Origin: Aphis gossypii
Lineage: Eukaryota; Arthropoda; Insecta; Hemiptera; Aphididae
Assembly: GCF_020184175.1 (NCBI RefSeq)
Contig: NC_065531.1
Coordinates: 21,163,213-21,227,212, forward strand
Reading direction: 5' to 3'
DNA: 64,000 nt
Below, piece by piece: positions 24,684-36,949 of this stretch. Positions within the stretch are counted from its first letter, which is position 1; the number at the start of each line of letters is the position of its first letter. The notes under the pieces are model-generated. The model saw only the letters and a list, made by a program, of their open reading frames with translations. It made no database searches and was not told the origin of the DNA. Position numbers and translations under genes: made by a program.

Positions 24684-25108
24684 GGCCGCGGCAATAACCA
24701 TTACAATGTCTTACACGCCGAGAGCTCGAACTCGTATATAATTGTAAAACGTCAAACGGACTCATATTATGTGTAATATTATATGTGTATATACTATCTA
24801 TTACGCCGTTACGTACCACACACGACACGCGGAAAACTCTCGTGAATCGTAGTGTAATAGCGGCGCGTTGCGCGTTAGTCTCCGCTATTTTTAAAACTAT
24901 ATAAAAATGTCCGCGATTTCACCGCCTTATTGCCACTTCGTTTTATTATTGTTGTTTTTATTATTATTATTATTATTAACTCGACTTAACGACTCTGTTA
25001 TTGCGTTTTCCACGCGGCAATTGTACTCTGTATATATACATGCACTCGCACATACTTTATTCTATCCACCGCTCGGCAACAATAACAACAACAAAACAAC
25101 AACCAGCG

Positions 25109-25141
<33 letters not shown>
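25109..25141. repeat. compound TA/TG microsatellite
   Basis: About eleven TA units run directly into about five TG units. Confidence 0.92.
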
Positions 25142-25500
25142 AGGTACTGTTCTTAGTACTGCCGAATAATCCTTACCGTATATAAGGTATATGTGTCTTA
25201 CACTCGGTATAAGGTAGTGTGTGGTACCGCGATGTCGGGCAAAGGCACTTAGCTGCGCGACCGAAAAATGGTTCGTTGAAAGCTGACCCGATTCTGACTA
25301 TTTGCTCCTTTGGGCGCGTTGTTTATTATGTATCATATATGACGTACTCGTTTTAGCTCGGCAAATCATAAGCTTAATTTGCGCGCCGATAATCAGGCAC
25401 AAGCAAATCATGATAGTCAAGTCAAAAAAGTTGACTGAGTCTTCCGGTTTAACGTGCGCGTGACCGACGAGAAAAATATCACCAAAAATTTTCGCGGCTT

Positions 25501-28500
25501 CACATTATTATCGAACAATATAATACGATCAATACATTTTATTCCTTTAAAAATTACTTAAAAAGTGTAATTGAATTGAATTTTAATTCATTAATATGTA
25601 CTAGGTATTATTCTTTTATAAATAATATTAATCACTCCATTCACAGCTATATAGTAAATGTTTCAAAAAAAGTATATAAATACTAGAAGACCTATCTTGT
25701 ATAAATAATTTCGTTTAAAAATATCGATAGAAATAGCATTTAAGCTATTCAAAATACTTGACATTATTTAAATACTTCAAAAATGTCAATTTTACTCATG
25801 TATATTTATAGTTAAATTTAATCTTGTTAGATACATTAAAACTCAATAAAAAATTGGCTAACACGAGCTATGATACTTATAGCATATAAATGATTTGGAA
25901 ATCTTTTTTTTTGTACATTATGTAAGTACATTATATTGTGTTCTCTGCTAAAAATAAATATTATTATTGTTGTACGAAGTCAACAGCCACCGTGCATTAA
26001 AAAAAAAAATTCTGACCTATATAGACGAGAAAAGTCTCCAGAAAATCATTTTTGGTTTTCAATGACCACCGTCATGCCGGCGGTATATACAGTATGATGA
26101 ATATGAATTAATGAGTAATGAAAGTTTTCGGTTTCGTGGCACTCATTCAAAATTTAGTAAGAAAAACTTTTTCTATCCGAGAGACTATAGAAGCTACGTA
26201 CGTCAACTCAGGACATTTATGGAATAAATATATTTATGCACTACGAGCATTTCGAATCGGACGTCCTTTTCACAATTTTCCGTTTATAAAATATCGTCAC
26301 GCATTGGTAAGCATGACTTTACATTAAACATCTATAGTATCATGTAATATAGTATGATAAGTTTAATGTATAACATACAAAAATTAATTAATTATATGTA
26401 CGTTATGTAAATGTTGTCTGATTAAAATATATTATACGACTTCATAATAGTATGTTTTATAAAGCAGCACACAGTCTCTGGCTTTGATGATATTACGTTT
26501 TCTTGGTAATTTTGTTCTATTAAATATTATTACATGTGCGAGGAAAATTTTGTCCCATTATTAAACAAATGGATAGATTTATATATAATATATAAAATGT
26601 TTTCTATGACAAAAAAATCATGACACAAATTCCAGAAAATTCAGTGAATATAATAATATAATACGATACATCATAGTATTGCGGTTCTACCAATCGACCA
26701 TGTTTTAAAGTTTATTAATTTCTATATAAATCGCGAAGATTGAAATTTTTTTTATTTTATTAATGTTACCATAATTCATAATAATATTATCCTTAATATT
26801 ATTGCATAAATTATTTAGCTTCATTAACCATTAGGAGTGATATAAAATCCACCGTATAAATAATATATTTATATATTAATATAGATAAAACACTTTCCAA
26901 ATCTCAACTTAAGAGGAAAAGTGCAATCCTTATAAAACCTATTAATATATATTAAGTTAATTGTACTACAAATATTGTTTATAAAACAAATACATTTTCC
27001 TTGCATAATTGCAGGTAGTTTTTCCTCGGCTACCCTTGGCCATAAAATGTTTAAATTTAACCCTATCGCGCTACTCATTACAACGTTGTCGTACGTTTTA
27101 TACGCGATGAGGGATTTTAAAAATAAATAAATCAAAATAACATATACTTTGATTACTTTAATATCCCAGAGCATCGTAAGCCAAACAGTCCTTTGTCAGT
27201 TTATGTATTTAATTAACGAAAGTAGGTACGGAAAAGAAAATACTTCCGTAAGTAAAATCTTTAACCTGTATTTTAGATTTAATCAATTTATATTAGCTCT
27301 CCACTTTATCCGCGGCGCATGCTGTTTTAAACGCATATACAGCCAAATTGAATTTCAACCCTATATATAATTTAGTCTGAAAATAAAACGATATTAACTT
27401 GCCGATTTGATTAATGTAATATTAATGATTAAAAAAAATGTACACCCTTTTACGTTTTACAAAACTATAACATTATCATTATTATTTATTATCATCATCA
27501 GCAAGGAATACGTAATTACCCGAATTTAAAAAAAAAAACATAATTCATAATATATAAAGTATAATACGCGTTTCGCCAAAAAGCAATATTCAGCGAATAA
27601 TACTTTATTTAAAATTTAATTTTTATAAAATATTCACTATATTTTTTTTTTAACTCTCTTACCGTAGGTCACACAAAAAAAAATCTGCAGGTTAATTATA
27701 TCATAATCATTAATGAATAATGTCATGGAGACTCCACGAACGCATCATTAATTATGTCGAGTACATTTAAAAATTAAATACATATTTTTAATTATCATCG
27801 TATATTCAAATTTTCTTTATCCGTACCCGTTGTTCGTATATATAATTTGAATTTTGACCGATACTGTAATAAATATGGCGGCGATTGTATACATTGTTGA
27901 TTGAGAAAAATCATTACAAAATACATAATAATAATATTATGATCAATATTAATGTACCCATTTGTTTATTTTAATGTTTACGGGCAAAGCCTGATTACAT
28001 AATAATATTTAGACGAATGGTTTAACAACCATTCGAAATAAAACAACAATAATAATAAAATAATAGTGCCAACACAATCAATACAAGTATGAATATAATT
28101 TATTACCATAGAATTTTCAAAATAAATAAATATTTAGGTCAGTGCACTGCGAGTTGGATTGAAGGAGGATAAACGACTTAAGAATTGAGGGCCGTCTATA
28201 CTTCCAGCCAAAAGCTTAAATAATAAATACAAGTCCAAACGTAAATGACACTGATCTAATGTTTCGAGATTATAATAATAAATAAAAGTGGAGCGTACGA
28301 AAAATGAGCTTCCGTAGTAATGAGACCCTATGAACCATCATTTAAATGAAGCTAATGGTTGTGTGGACTATAATAATATCGTCGTGTACGTTTGTTGCGC
28401 AAACAGTCAACTCGTGGATTAAATACTAAAATTCGGCGAATTTTCAAAATCCACTGTAGTACGGCGTTGACAGTTGTAAAACGTCATTCCGAACGAGTAA

Positions 28501-29960
28501 AATGTATCGCAGATAGTCTGTGTTTTTTATCGAATATTGTCAATTACATTCTAGAATATTAATATTGTCTATACGAAAATAGTTTTTTTTTTTTTGTAAA
28601 TTTAGTGTTTTGTTCGCTGGTTCATCATTAGGCACCGACCAAAAGTTTTTTTTTTATCATAATTATTATGTACATCAATCATTCAAATTCAATAAGACAA
28701 ACTTTATTCATTCAACACTGTCTATACGGTTTACACCTATGAACACTTTGGTATAATGCAAAATGTTATAGTTAATTTCATCCGTTCTATATAATTATTA
28801 TTGTTATTATTTTACTGTTTCGCGTTCAGCTTACGTATATAATGGTGACGTTCATTACGTAATATTATTATTGTTCAAAGAATGTTTTTTAATAATAATT
28901 TTTCGTGACATAAATATAGGCATTAAAATTGTGTTAGTAAAAAAGTTTCCGACTACTGTCTAAACTACTTATGAACATTCAATACATTTGGAAAATATAT
29001 TATATCTGATTTAATGACATATAAAATACGCATACCGTCGGTATAATGATAAAACTCAATTAATTTAAATATTGTATTTAAAATGAGCTATACTAATATT
29101 CAAATATTTAGATTTCAAATACATTGTTATACCTTATAATATCATACACAAAAAAAGCGTAGTATATTCTTTTAGAAATATTTTTAAATTCATGAATCTT
29201 CTTATAAGATCTTTTATTCAAAAAAAATATGTAGACAGGTACTTATGCTTTGATTTCGTTTTTTAATTATTATATTTTTATAAAATTAAGCACCATTTTG
29301 AGTAAAAAAAAAAAAAACAAAAACCCCCGTCAATCAACCAACTAAAGTAATTCGTTTCGCGTAAACGAATGTTTCCTCAGTTTCCTACGTCAGCTTCGTT
29401 TGAAATCGCTATTCTAATAGGCGTGATTGATCTAGGCGCATAGTACTATTACAATTCACACGCCGCTGACTTCCGTGTACAAGATACCAAGACGTCAGAA
29501 AATATTCACAGCTGGCGAATTAAATAAATACCACTAAATATTTTAGCTCGACGACCTTGGATTTAAATGTAGTTTTCGGGTTGTGAAAGAATGTACAGAG
29601 ATATACGATTTGAAAATATATACAACTTAATTAAGAGCATAACGAATTAAAAAAAAAAAAAACATAAGTGGTATGCTTATACAGCGTATATTTTATATAG
29701 GTATTATAAAATGATAAAAATAAGAAATTTTCTCAAAATATGTATATTTTGATAGTCCCTTTTACCTCCCCTTCATAGAAGAACCTATTTACATCTAAGA
29801 CTATTCACTTTAAATATTCAGTGATACCGTTTACTGTGAATACTATACTAAATTGTTATAATCGCAGTACAATATATTTTTATATTTAATGGTAAACTTT
29901 ACAAATCGTATAAACGCGACAATTGAGGTAAACCAGAAAACAGGCGACTAAAATCGCAAT
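25501..29960. other. long AT-rich, CpG-poor stretch
   Basis: Mostly featureless AT-rich DNA. The one notable frame is on the minus strand at 26869-27174 (ATG-started, 101 codons, described separately). A frame on the plus strand at 27149-27370 overlaps its 5' end. Small GC-richer spots occur at 28140-28330 and 29340-29520 with no ORF. Poly-T or poly-A runs occur near 28585, 29310 and 29650. Confidence 0.65.
26869..27174 (-). CDS. small unidentified ORF, 101 codons
   Basis: ATG at 27172-27174, stop at 26869-26871. The first 30 residues are hydrophobic (Ile, Leu, Val, Tyr-rich) and could form a membrane segment. The middle is mixed in composition and the last third is rich in Ile, Asn and Lys, as AT-rich DNA would give. 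No signal of promoter or splicing was found. It is one of few ATG frames over 100 codons here, but frames of this length are expected by chance in 64 kb of such DNA. Confidence 0.1.
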   Translation of the reverse strand: MLWDIKVIKVYVILIYLFLKSLIAYKTYDNVVMSSAIGLNLNILWPRVAEEKLPAIMQGKCICFINNICSTINLIYINRFYKDCTFPLKLRFGKCFIYINI

Positions 29961-29979
29961 AATGTAAGTACAATAAAAT

Positions 29980-30219
29980 ATGTATGGCGAAGCCACCGCG
30001 CAGCTTTTGTATAACCTTTCTACGTTATGTTACATTTTAAACACGAGTAACGCTGACGTTCACAATAGCTGTATCGTGATTGAATTTCGAAAGAGCAATA
30101 CATTTTTCATGAGTTTTCAACACGCTCCGATGAGCGGAGTAGTAGACAAGCGTTTGGCGGGGTACACGGCGATGGGCTATCTCTACAGTGGTGCACCACT
30201 TCGCTCGTCTAAACTTTAA
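29980..30219 (+). CDS. small unidentified ORF, 79 codons
   Basis: ATG at 29980, TAA at 30217-30219. The frame coincides with a local rise in G+C, uses a mixed codon set and ends where the sequence becomes AT-rich again, so boundaries and composition agree. There is no recognised motif, signal peptide or transmembrane helix. A TATA-like AT-rich stretch lies about 100 bases upstream, but that is not informative in this DNA. A small protein gene or an exon of one is possible. Confidence 0.15.
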   Translation: MYGEATAQLLYNLSTLCYILNTSNADVHNSCIVIEFRKSNTFFMSFQHAPMSGVVDKRLAGYTAMGYLYSGAPLRSSKL

Positions 30220-30790
30220 ATACTTAAATCGACTGTATTAGAAGTCCAATTCTACGCATCGGAATTATTTTATCAAAGAAACATTGTACATCGGTATTTC
30301 AAGTCAAACGATTTACGTCGTCGTTCAAACATGACATAATTAACTGTGTATTAAAAGATATTATATTTTTTTTTCTTTCGTTTAAATACGACTTAACGTC
30401 TCTAAAACTGCAGATACTGAGCTAGTCGTGTTTACTATTCTAATCGCTCTGTATAATATTATCGTTGAAGTTGCACTGTTCGTATGTATTATTACGTAGG
30501 TACTGAATATAATGAGATAATAATTATGCACCGTGCAGACGACGCTCTCGTGGAGTAGGTACATTAAAATAACTGCACCAAACTGCTTCGAGATTCAGAC
30601 TGCACGGCCATTATAACTCAGCCAGAGGACATGACTATAAATTGATCAAAACGCACGTGTAAATATATAGACGTATATCTGTATACATATATGTATTGGC
30701 CACTGCATCAGCGCACGTACGCACCAACTATATATATATATATATACTCACAGCACGTATGACACGAGTCATATACATTTTAACCTAAAT
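30220..30790. other. spacer with TA repeat
   Basis: Mixed composition, no supported gene. TA microsatellite at about 30729-30746. An ATG-less or short frame set on the minus strand at 30382-30564 was not called. Confidence 0.55.
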
Positions 30791-30794
30791 ATAT

Positions 30795-30825
30795 ATATAT
30801 AAGGCGACCGGGTGTGTTATAAAAG
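30795..30825 (+). promoter_or_regulatory. TATA-box pair at a CpG-rich island
   Basis: Two TATA-like words lie close together: TATATAAGG ending near 30804 and TATAAAAG at 30818-30825, the latter close to the ideal eukaryotic TATA box and followed at once by a GC-rich leader-like segment. Transcription on the plus strand would start near 30847. No clear initiator was seen. Confidence 0.3.
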
Positions 30826-30846
30826 CCGCGGATGATGACGGACGGG

Positions 30847-31165
30847 CGAAAAATAATTTTCTCCTCTGCGCGGGTGACGAGCTGCCGAGGCACGTACACG
30901 TCTTGGGTGGTGGTGTCTGACGGTGGCGAGTGGGTGACTTATATATTTCGTCGGGTTTAATTTTCGCTTATCGTCGGCTCACGTCTTCTTCTTCTCGTCC
31001 TCCGTTCGCCGCCGAGCACATCGTCCTCGTCGTGAACTCTATATTATACTACCATATACCACCCCGGATATTTCGAACGACGGCAGAGGTGTCGGGATTA
31101 TTTTTTTTTACTCCCGGTCGGCTAACTAACAACGCGATATCGCGTATAATTTTATACGAATAGTA
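30847..31165 (+). other. candidate transcribed leader in CpG-rich DNA
   Basis: CpG-rich from the TATA box to about 31165. No ATG occurs on the plus strand between the predicted start and the end of the block, so any transcript would have a long ATG-free leader. Weak donor words occur (GGGTGACTT near 30930, GAG/GTGTCG near 31087), none strong. A 77-codon frame from 30930 starts at GTG and is not convincing. Promoter or enhancer function is inferred. Confidence 0.2.
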
Positions 31166-33599
31166 CGCATATTACGTATTCATAAACGGTCGAAGGCTGC
31201 TCGACGCCCAATCCTAAGTAGACGAAAACGATATTAATTATAATAATATATACCAATCGAGTTGGATTTGAGCGGAATGAAATTCATAAAATCGTGTACA
31301 ACGTTACGATATAGGTTTTTTTTTTTTTGGTGATGTGTGACTTATAAATCATACGGCTGATAACTGTGATGCAATAAGATTTTTAAAATGAACAAAAAAC
31401 ATGTGACGGGCTGACATGAGATTGAATTGTATTTTGTACCATTTACAGTTGAATTGTATTCAATTTCGTTGGTTTATTCTTTATATTTGACTACATTTTT
31501 GAAAAGCGCTTTCCGACAATCGTAGTACATCGTACCAATAAACTGAAAACATTGTTAAATACACGGCGACTATTAGTAATGATCATCTCCAAATGTAAAC
31601 TTCCTTGTACGATTAATGTATTATATAGTAATAACTCTAAATAAATAAATAAAAATGTCTTTATAAATAAATAACATTATCTAAAACGTTTGGTTTTCTT
31701 AGGAAAAATAACTAGTCGGTGTCACTACAGGACGATTCTAAATGGTTTGAAAACCTAAGTGAGGTATCTGTGTTAATCGATTTCTAGAACCAGAGTATGA
31801 ATAATTGATAAATCAAAGGATACGATGGGAAGGTTATAATACCGAGTGATTGGCCCTTATTAATGGGTACCTACGTTATGTTTGCACGTTATCGGGACGA
31901 AGTCAAAAAAAAAAAAAAAAATTAATCCTGCCGAGTGCCGCGGCCCCGATGAAAACGTGCGCGTCTCTCGGCTCTTCCTTTTTTCCTTCCTGCGCAGCAA
32001 ACGTATTATCACTGTATATATATTTACAACATTTTTTTCCCTCTTTTGTTCACAGCGCGCACGACCTGCACCGTACATACAATGCATACGATATACATAG
32101 ATACACACTATACATACACATGCACAGCACACGAGTGTTAACGCATCGCTAAACTCGCTTTGGCGACGACGACGACTCTTCCAAGTCGAATTAACATGCA
32201 GAAGAACACTACGGCGTACCGCGTGTTTAAAAACGTAGTTACAGTGTAGTGAAAACCTTTGAAAGGTTGTACTGTGCTGAAATGTGAAAAAAAATATACA
32301 ACAACAACAATAATAATAATAACAACGCTGTATAGAACTCCGGACGTAGATATATTATTATACAAAATAAGTCCGAAGATTTCCGTGAGTTTGAATTAAA
32401 ATCCCGTCGTAGCGTAATATTATATACCTTTCTACCGACGAGTTAGGTATACGTATACGTACGTACCGAAGCGCTATATTTAGACCTGTGCCAGACGCCG
32501 TATATAATTTATATGTATATATATGTTTAATACATAGATTAAAATATTATCTCATGAATAAATACAGCCGCACAAGTCGGGAAGTTCCATTAACGGATAG
32601 ATTCTTCCAGTGACGTATTTAGGGTCTTCTCGAGTAGGATATAAGGATTATTCACTATAGAACTATAACTGACTACCGGGTTGTCTCTTCTAGTGCCACT
32701 GATTTGACTTGAAACTTCGATCGAATTATTGTGAATATTATAATATTAATATATATAAACATATTTTATTAGTTTTATTAATGTCCTCATTACCTCTGAG
32801 CGATTTGAAAAACTAAATGGTTGTTTTTTTTTGTACACCTTTTTTTAAATCATCTTTAATGAAATGCATTCTGTACGGAATGAAATAATAAGCTATGTTA
32901 TATTAGCTTAAGGTTTATTTTTTTCAAATAGTTTGTTACAATAGAATTTTGGTTAGTCAACACTATATAGTAATTTTTACTTACACTAATTTTACATAAC
33001 ACATAATGTATGAATTTAGGTTATCAATGTTTATTTTCCCACAGAATCAATATTGAGCAATTGAGCATTAATAATTATTGTTGTTATTTACACATTGTTC
33101 GACAGCATATCACCAACTTATTGAGGACATGTGTTTTTCTGCAATATAAAAATACCCACGCATGCATACATTATACCTTTAAAGTGCAAAAAGTTATTTT
33201 AAAAATATCAAGGGAACATCCATCAACCTTTTTTTAAATACACAGCAGTTGAATCACTATGTGATTCAAAATATCCAACCGTTAATTACACATCACTTTC
33301 GCTTCTTGTAAAAATTTAATTTACGGATCGGATAAATTGCGTTCGTGTCACATTTTCCAAACTAATTATTGGATTTTTTTTATGAAAACTTGACTCAATT
33401 AACATGCAATCATTACTCGCAAACATACAATATGTATAACTACAATAATAACATAAATATTTAAAATTAGAATTTTTTTTTTTTTATCGAATTTTGACGA
33501 TGTCGTTATAGTTTTTGTACAATCCGTGTACCTACATAATATATTGTATAGTATAAATATATTTTATTTTATGTAGATAGCTACACTAAATCGTAGGCA
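31166..33599. other. AT-rich stretch with small CpG patches
   Basis: A 17-base A run at 31905-31921 is followed by a CpG-containing patch to about 32240, and frames there are distorted by the A run (poly-Lys or poly-Phe) so none was called. A TTCC/GTGAGT donor-like word is at about 32384. The plus-strand frame at 33010-33237 does not start at a convincing ATG context and has no known product. Confidence 0.5.
31905..31921. repeat. 17-base A run
   Basis: Homopolymer followed by CpG-rich sequence. It distorts overlapping frames. Confidence 0.9.
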
Positions 33600-33621
33600 T
33601 TTTTTGGCAACCAAATCCTAT

Positions 33622-33645
33622 ATAATAATAATAATAATAATAATA
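33622..33645. repeat. ATA/AAT microsatellite
   Basis: About eight uninterrupted trinucleotide units. Confidence 0.88.
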
Positions 33646-34159
33646 TATGTGTCCGACGCACACATTTCGTTCTACGATTTTAGTATTATGCCCTTATTAT
33701 TTTTTAAGACTTTTTTAATTCCATGTACGGCGTACCTTCAGGATTATTATTTTTAGGCCAGATCCATTCGTTTTTATTGCGTTTAGCCGGATGTTGTACG
33801 GCCGAAAAAAATAAAAATGATAAAATGGAGTTTTAATTAAAACCGACGGAACGTACATTGTAACTACATTCGTTCGGATACAACGGGTGAATGCATATTC
33901 CGTACCTATATATTAAAAACATTAAACACTATATTATATGTACACAACTATTTCCAGTAAATGCATATTTTCTACCCACTACACGTCGAAGCAGTATATT
34001 TGTAGCGATGTAATTATTTTACCGTTATAAACATAAGTACATATACTATACTATAGTATATAGATTATATAATATTGATGCGTTGTTTGCGATATAACTG
34101 CAAAAAAAAAACAAATCGATCCAACATCAAATTTGTTTTAGTCGACGACTGCGGCGGTC

Positions 34160-34350
34160 TATAAATATATATATATTCAGCTCATAATGAACACACTATA
34201 TAAATACCCAACACACCCGCGCTTGACCAGAATCGTAGTGATATTAGAAAATCTTTCATTACTGAACAAATTGCCTTCGCGTTGTTGCAGCCACAGGATA
34301 TCACAGGAATACAGGATCGTGTTGATAACTACATTTCGAACAAATTATAA
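34160..34350 (+). other. TATA words followed by a candidate terminal exon
   Basis: TATAAATA words occur at 34160-34167 and about 34198-34205. An acceptor (TTCGCGTTGTTGCAG) ends at 34290. Entered in phase 0, the next 60 bases read 19 codons then TAA at 34348-34350, beginning with three closely spaced copies of ACAGGA. The mixed composition of those codons is suggestive, and an AATAAG word follows the stop. It may be a terminal exon of a plus-strand transcript such as the one starting near 14985. No other support. Confidence 0.18.
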
Positions 34351-36285
34351 ATAAGATATTTTGAACTTTTATAATTCAATTTTTATCTCGTAATGACTTA
34401 AATGTTCAAGTTTTAAGATGTTAACAAAATATATAACTCAAAATCCGTATAAAAATCTATTTATTTTCTTTAAGTTATCGAAAATGATAAAAAATCACGT
34501 ATTTAGTGTAAATTTCAAGTATTTTAAGAATCTTGTTAATTTTGGTACGAGGAAGAAATAACAGAGCTCGATTTTCACAAAATCCTAATTTTAATCCTTT
34601 AAATTCAGTTCTTGTTAGTAACTTTATATAACGCACAAAAAATTTTTAAGACATAAAACTATAAACTAAAAGTACAAACTATAATATAATAGTATACATA
34701 GTTTTGCTTTTAGGAATGAATATATAAACGTACTGAATGGATAAAAATTAAAATATTTCAATAAAATAAATGTATATTATTATGAAAAATAAATATTTTA
34801 TTAAAGGAAATTTAAATTTAATATAGACTAGTACCTACATTTTTTTTTATCTGAGATAACCATTAGATAACTGGAAATAATTATCTAGATTATAATATAA
34901 ATATAATATAAAATACATTATTTAACTAGTTAATTAATAGTCTCAACATTACCGGTGAATAGTCCACACGGTAGGTGTGTGCTAACGCGTAACCGATTTT
35001 CGGATACGTTCGCAATGTGATTTATTTTTTTTTTTAAACACTTCATTATTTTATTAATCCATATACATAAACATTATATTATTATAGACGTTTGCTTTGC
35101 CTGTTTTCAATAAACCTCGTCCACAGTTCGCACATAAAACCACAGATTTTAAGTAGATAAAAATAATTTATTAGAACTGTATTATATTTTGTCAACCGTA
35201 TAGAGCGCATTATGGATACTGAAATGTAGAGCAAACATTTTATTGTTTGAGTAAATCCATAATGGCAGACAAGGAGACAATTACTATTTTACCTAGAACC
35301 GACTGCTGGCGATGTCTCGGAAACTATACAATATTTTCAAATTATTTGTATTAAAACTTTAAAGAGCACTGTATATTAAACATTTAATCGTACTATTTTT
35401 TTTAACTTGCTATATTTGATCTAGAATTTATCAAATACATCCTTCATAATGATAATAATATAGTACACGAACGTGAATATATTACCAAGAACGACGACAA
35501 AGCTAGCTGACATAATCATTGTAAAAGTTAGCAATATAATATATATTATAATTATATTATATATATACGAGTATAATCAGTTTTGTCAAATACCCACCTA
35601 CCAATCTTCATAGAGTTGCAGTATTCACGATTATATAAGAGGATAAGGAGAATAAATAGAAATCGGATACTATATTATTTGAATAAGGATCAAACTTTTA
35701 AAATTCGATAAAAAAATTATTGAACGTTATTATTGTATATTATAGTATTTATGTGGTTTTTTTTTATTATTATTGTTGTTTAATAGTTATTCAAATCCTA
35801 AAAATACATTGATTATTTTTCATTTAAAATTCCATTTAAATTTAAATTTATATACCAAAGGTTTGAAAATAAGATTCAATATCCCTTCGAAGTTGTTGTT
35901 ACAGACATGTAAAAAAATCGAAAAGGCATGCGGACAATTTAATAAGCGTTAACTTTTTAAATTGAAATTGTGCTTTGCCTTCGCTCAGAATTGTTTTTTC
36001 TTACACCTATACAATAACTTATTGGATTTATTGAATTCAAGTCGACTGTACAATAAGCTCAAGTATATTCCAGTTTTTTATAATTTATTTTCAAAATAAA
36101 TACAGTCTATTGGCGTTCGCAATACAGTTCAAGTAAAACAAAGTATTTGTTCAGTCAAAATACTTATCAATATCATACCGAGATAATATTTTATGTTATA
36201 AATTTATAAATATAGTACTTTTTTGCTATATGAACATTTTAAACAATTTTTTTTAGAATATAGTTGTAATATATTATTTTGTTTT
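34351..36285. other. AT-rich noncoding stretch
   Basis: No frame over 60 codons. Scattered poly-T runs and a TTGTTGTTACAG acceptor-like site near 35905. The stretch is CpG-poor. Nothing else seen. Confidence 0.65.
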
Positions 36286-36288
36286 CAG

Positions 36289-36438
36289 GGGATTTGTAAA
36301 ACTTTTGAGGGGGCTAAGCTCGACGAGCCCCTTTTCTCGAATGACACCGATCGTAAGGACTCTCGTTTTATGCGCTGTTACGAACAAAAAAAAATCTTGT
36401 CTCGGAATAATAATAAAAAAAAAAAACATAATTTTTAA
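36289..36438 (+). other. candidate coding exon behind a strong acceptor
   Basis: ATATTATTTTGTTTTCAG ends at 36288 and G+C rises immediately after it. Phase 0 reads 49 codons to TAA at 36436-36438. Its first 35 codons are rich in Asp, Lys, Arg and Glu with two Cys, unlike translated AT-rich noise. A second frame (entered after two bases) is also open, to about 36508. A GTAAGG donor word at 36351 could end a 62-nt exon instead. A GGGGCT/AGCCCC inverted repeat at 36310-36331 raises the alternative of a transposon-derived insert. Product unknown. Confidence 0.27.
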
Positions 36439-36439
36439 A

Positions 36440-36770
36440 AAGAAATATTACGCCCTCCGGAAATACGCACACCAGTCGGCAGTCGCGCCGTCGTCGCGCA
36501 CAGCATAATAATAATCACAAGTCTCGTGTACAGTATAAATATACGAATATGTTATACGTGCGGCACAGGCTCTATTTATGGACACTCTTCGTCTGTCTAT
36601 GCGACGAACATTACCGTCAACCCTTTTTGTACATTACGCGATCCCGACGAACGCACCCATAGAGGCACCCAAGAGTTGCTGGGCCCGAACGGAAACAGTT
36701 TTTAACGCTCGCCGACCTCGGTGGACGGGCGGGCGAGTCGGCGGGGTTTATGCTACACTTATCAGTGTTG
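36440..36770. promoter_or_regulatory. CpG-rich island
   Basis: Dense CpG between two AT-rich stretches. A TATAAAT word lies at 36534-36540 on the plus strand, about 40 bases before the ATG of the 123-codon frame described next. On its own this is weak evidence of a promoter. Confidence 0.2.
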
Positions 36771-36949
36771 TAAAGTATTTTAGTATCGGTAATCAAATAA
36801 TTTGTGTACTATACGCCGTCGTCCTTCGACAAGTGTTTGAGTTAATTTTAAATATTATAATATTTTCCTTTATTCATCATGTGAGCACAAATATTTGCTT
36901 TAAGTTTTTTATAAAAATATTGAAAATTTTAAGAATAATTTTAACCTAA
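36578..36949 (+). CDS. unidentified ORF, 123 codons, possible membrane protein
   Basis: ATG at 36578, stop at 36947-36949. The first half is rich in Arg, Pro, Thr and lies in CpG-rich DNA. The second half is hydrophobic, with two stretches (about residues 55-85 and 88-105) long enough for membrane helices, but it is encoded by AT-rich DNA, which tends to give Ile, Phe, Leu and Lys. A TATAAAT word would put transcription start near 36563, leaving a leader of only about 15 bases. It is among the longest ATG frames here. No family recognised. Confidence 0.13.
   Translation: MDTLRLSMRRTLPSTLFVHYAIPTNAPIEAPKSCWARTETVFNARRPRWTGGRVGGVYATLISVVKYFSIGNQIICVLYAVVLRQVFELILNIIIFSFIHHVSTNICFKFFIKILKILRIILT

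Larger units (their letters stand above)
24531..25500. promoter_or_regulatory. CpG-rich island with microsatellites
   Basis: CpG-rich at 24580-24720, 24820-24880 and 25210-25490, separated by simple repeats (GTC at 24669-24683, TTA at about 24959-24978, TA/TG at 25109-25141). Overlapping frames on both strands are biased by the repeats (poly-Leu, poly-Arg, Val runs) and are not convincing genes. Composition suggests promoter or regulatory DNA, with no core promoter pair that I trust. Confidence 0.2.

Noticed and set aside
31850..32152. Three overlapping frames of 72-100 codons
   Set aside because: All owe their length to the 17-base A run and adjacent GC-rich sequence. They give poly-Lys or poly-Phe and no domain.
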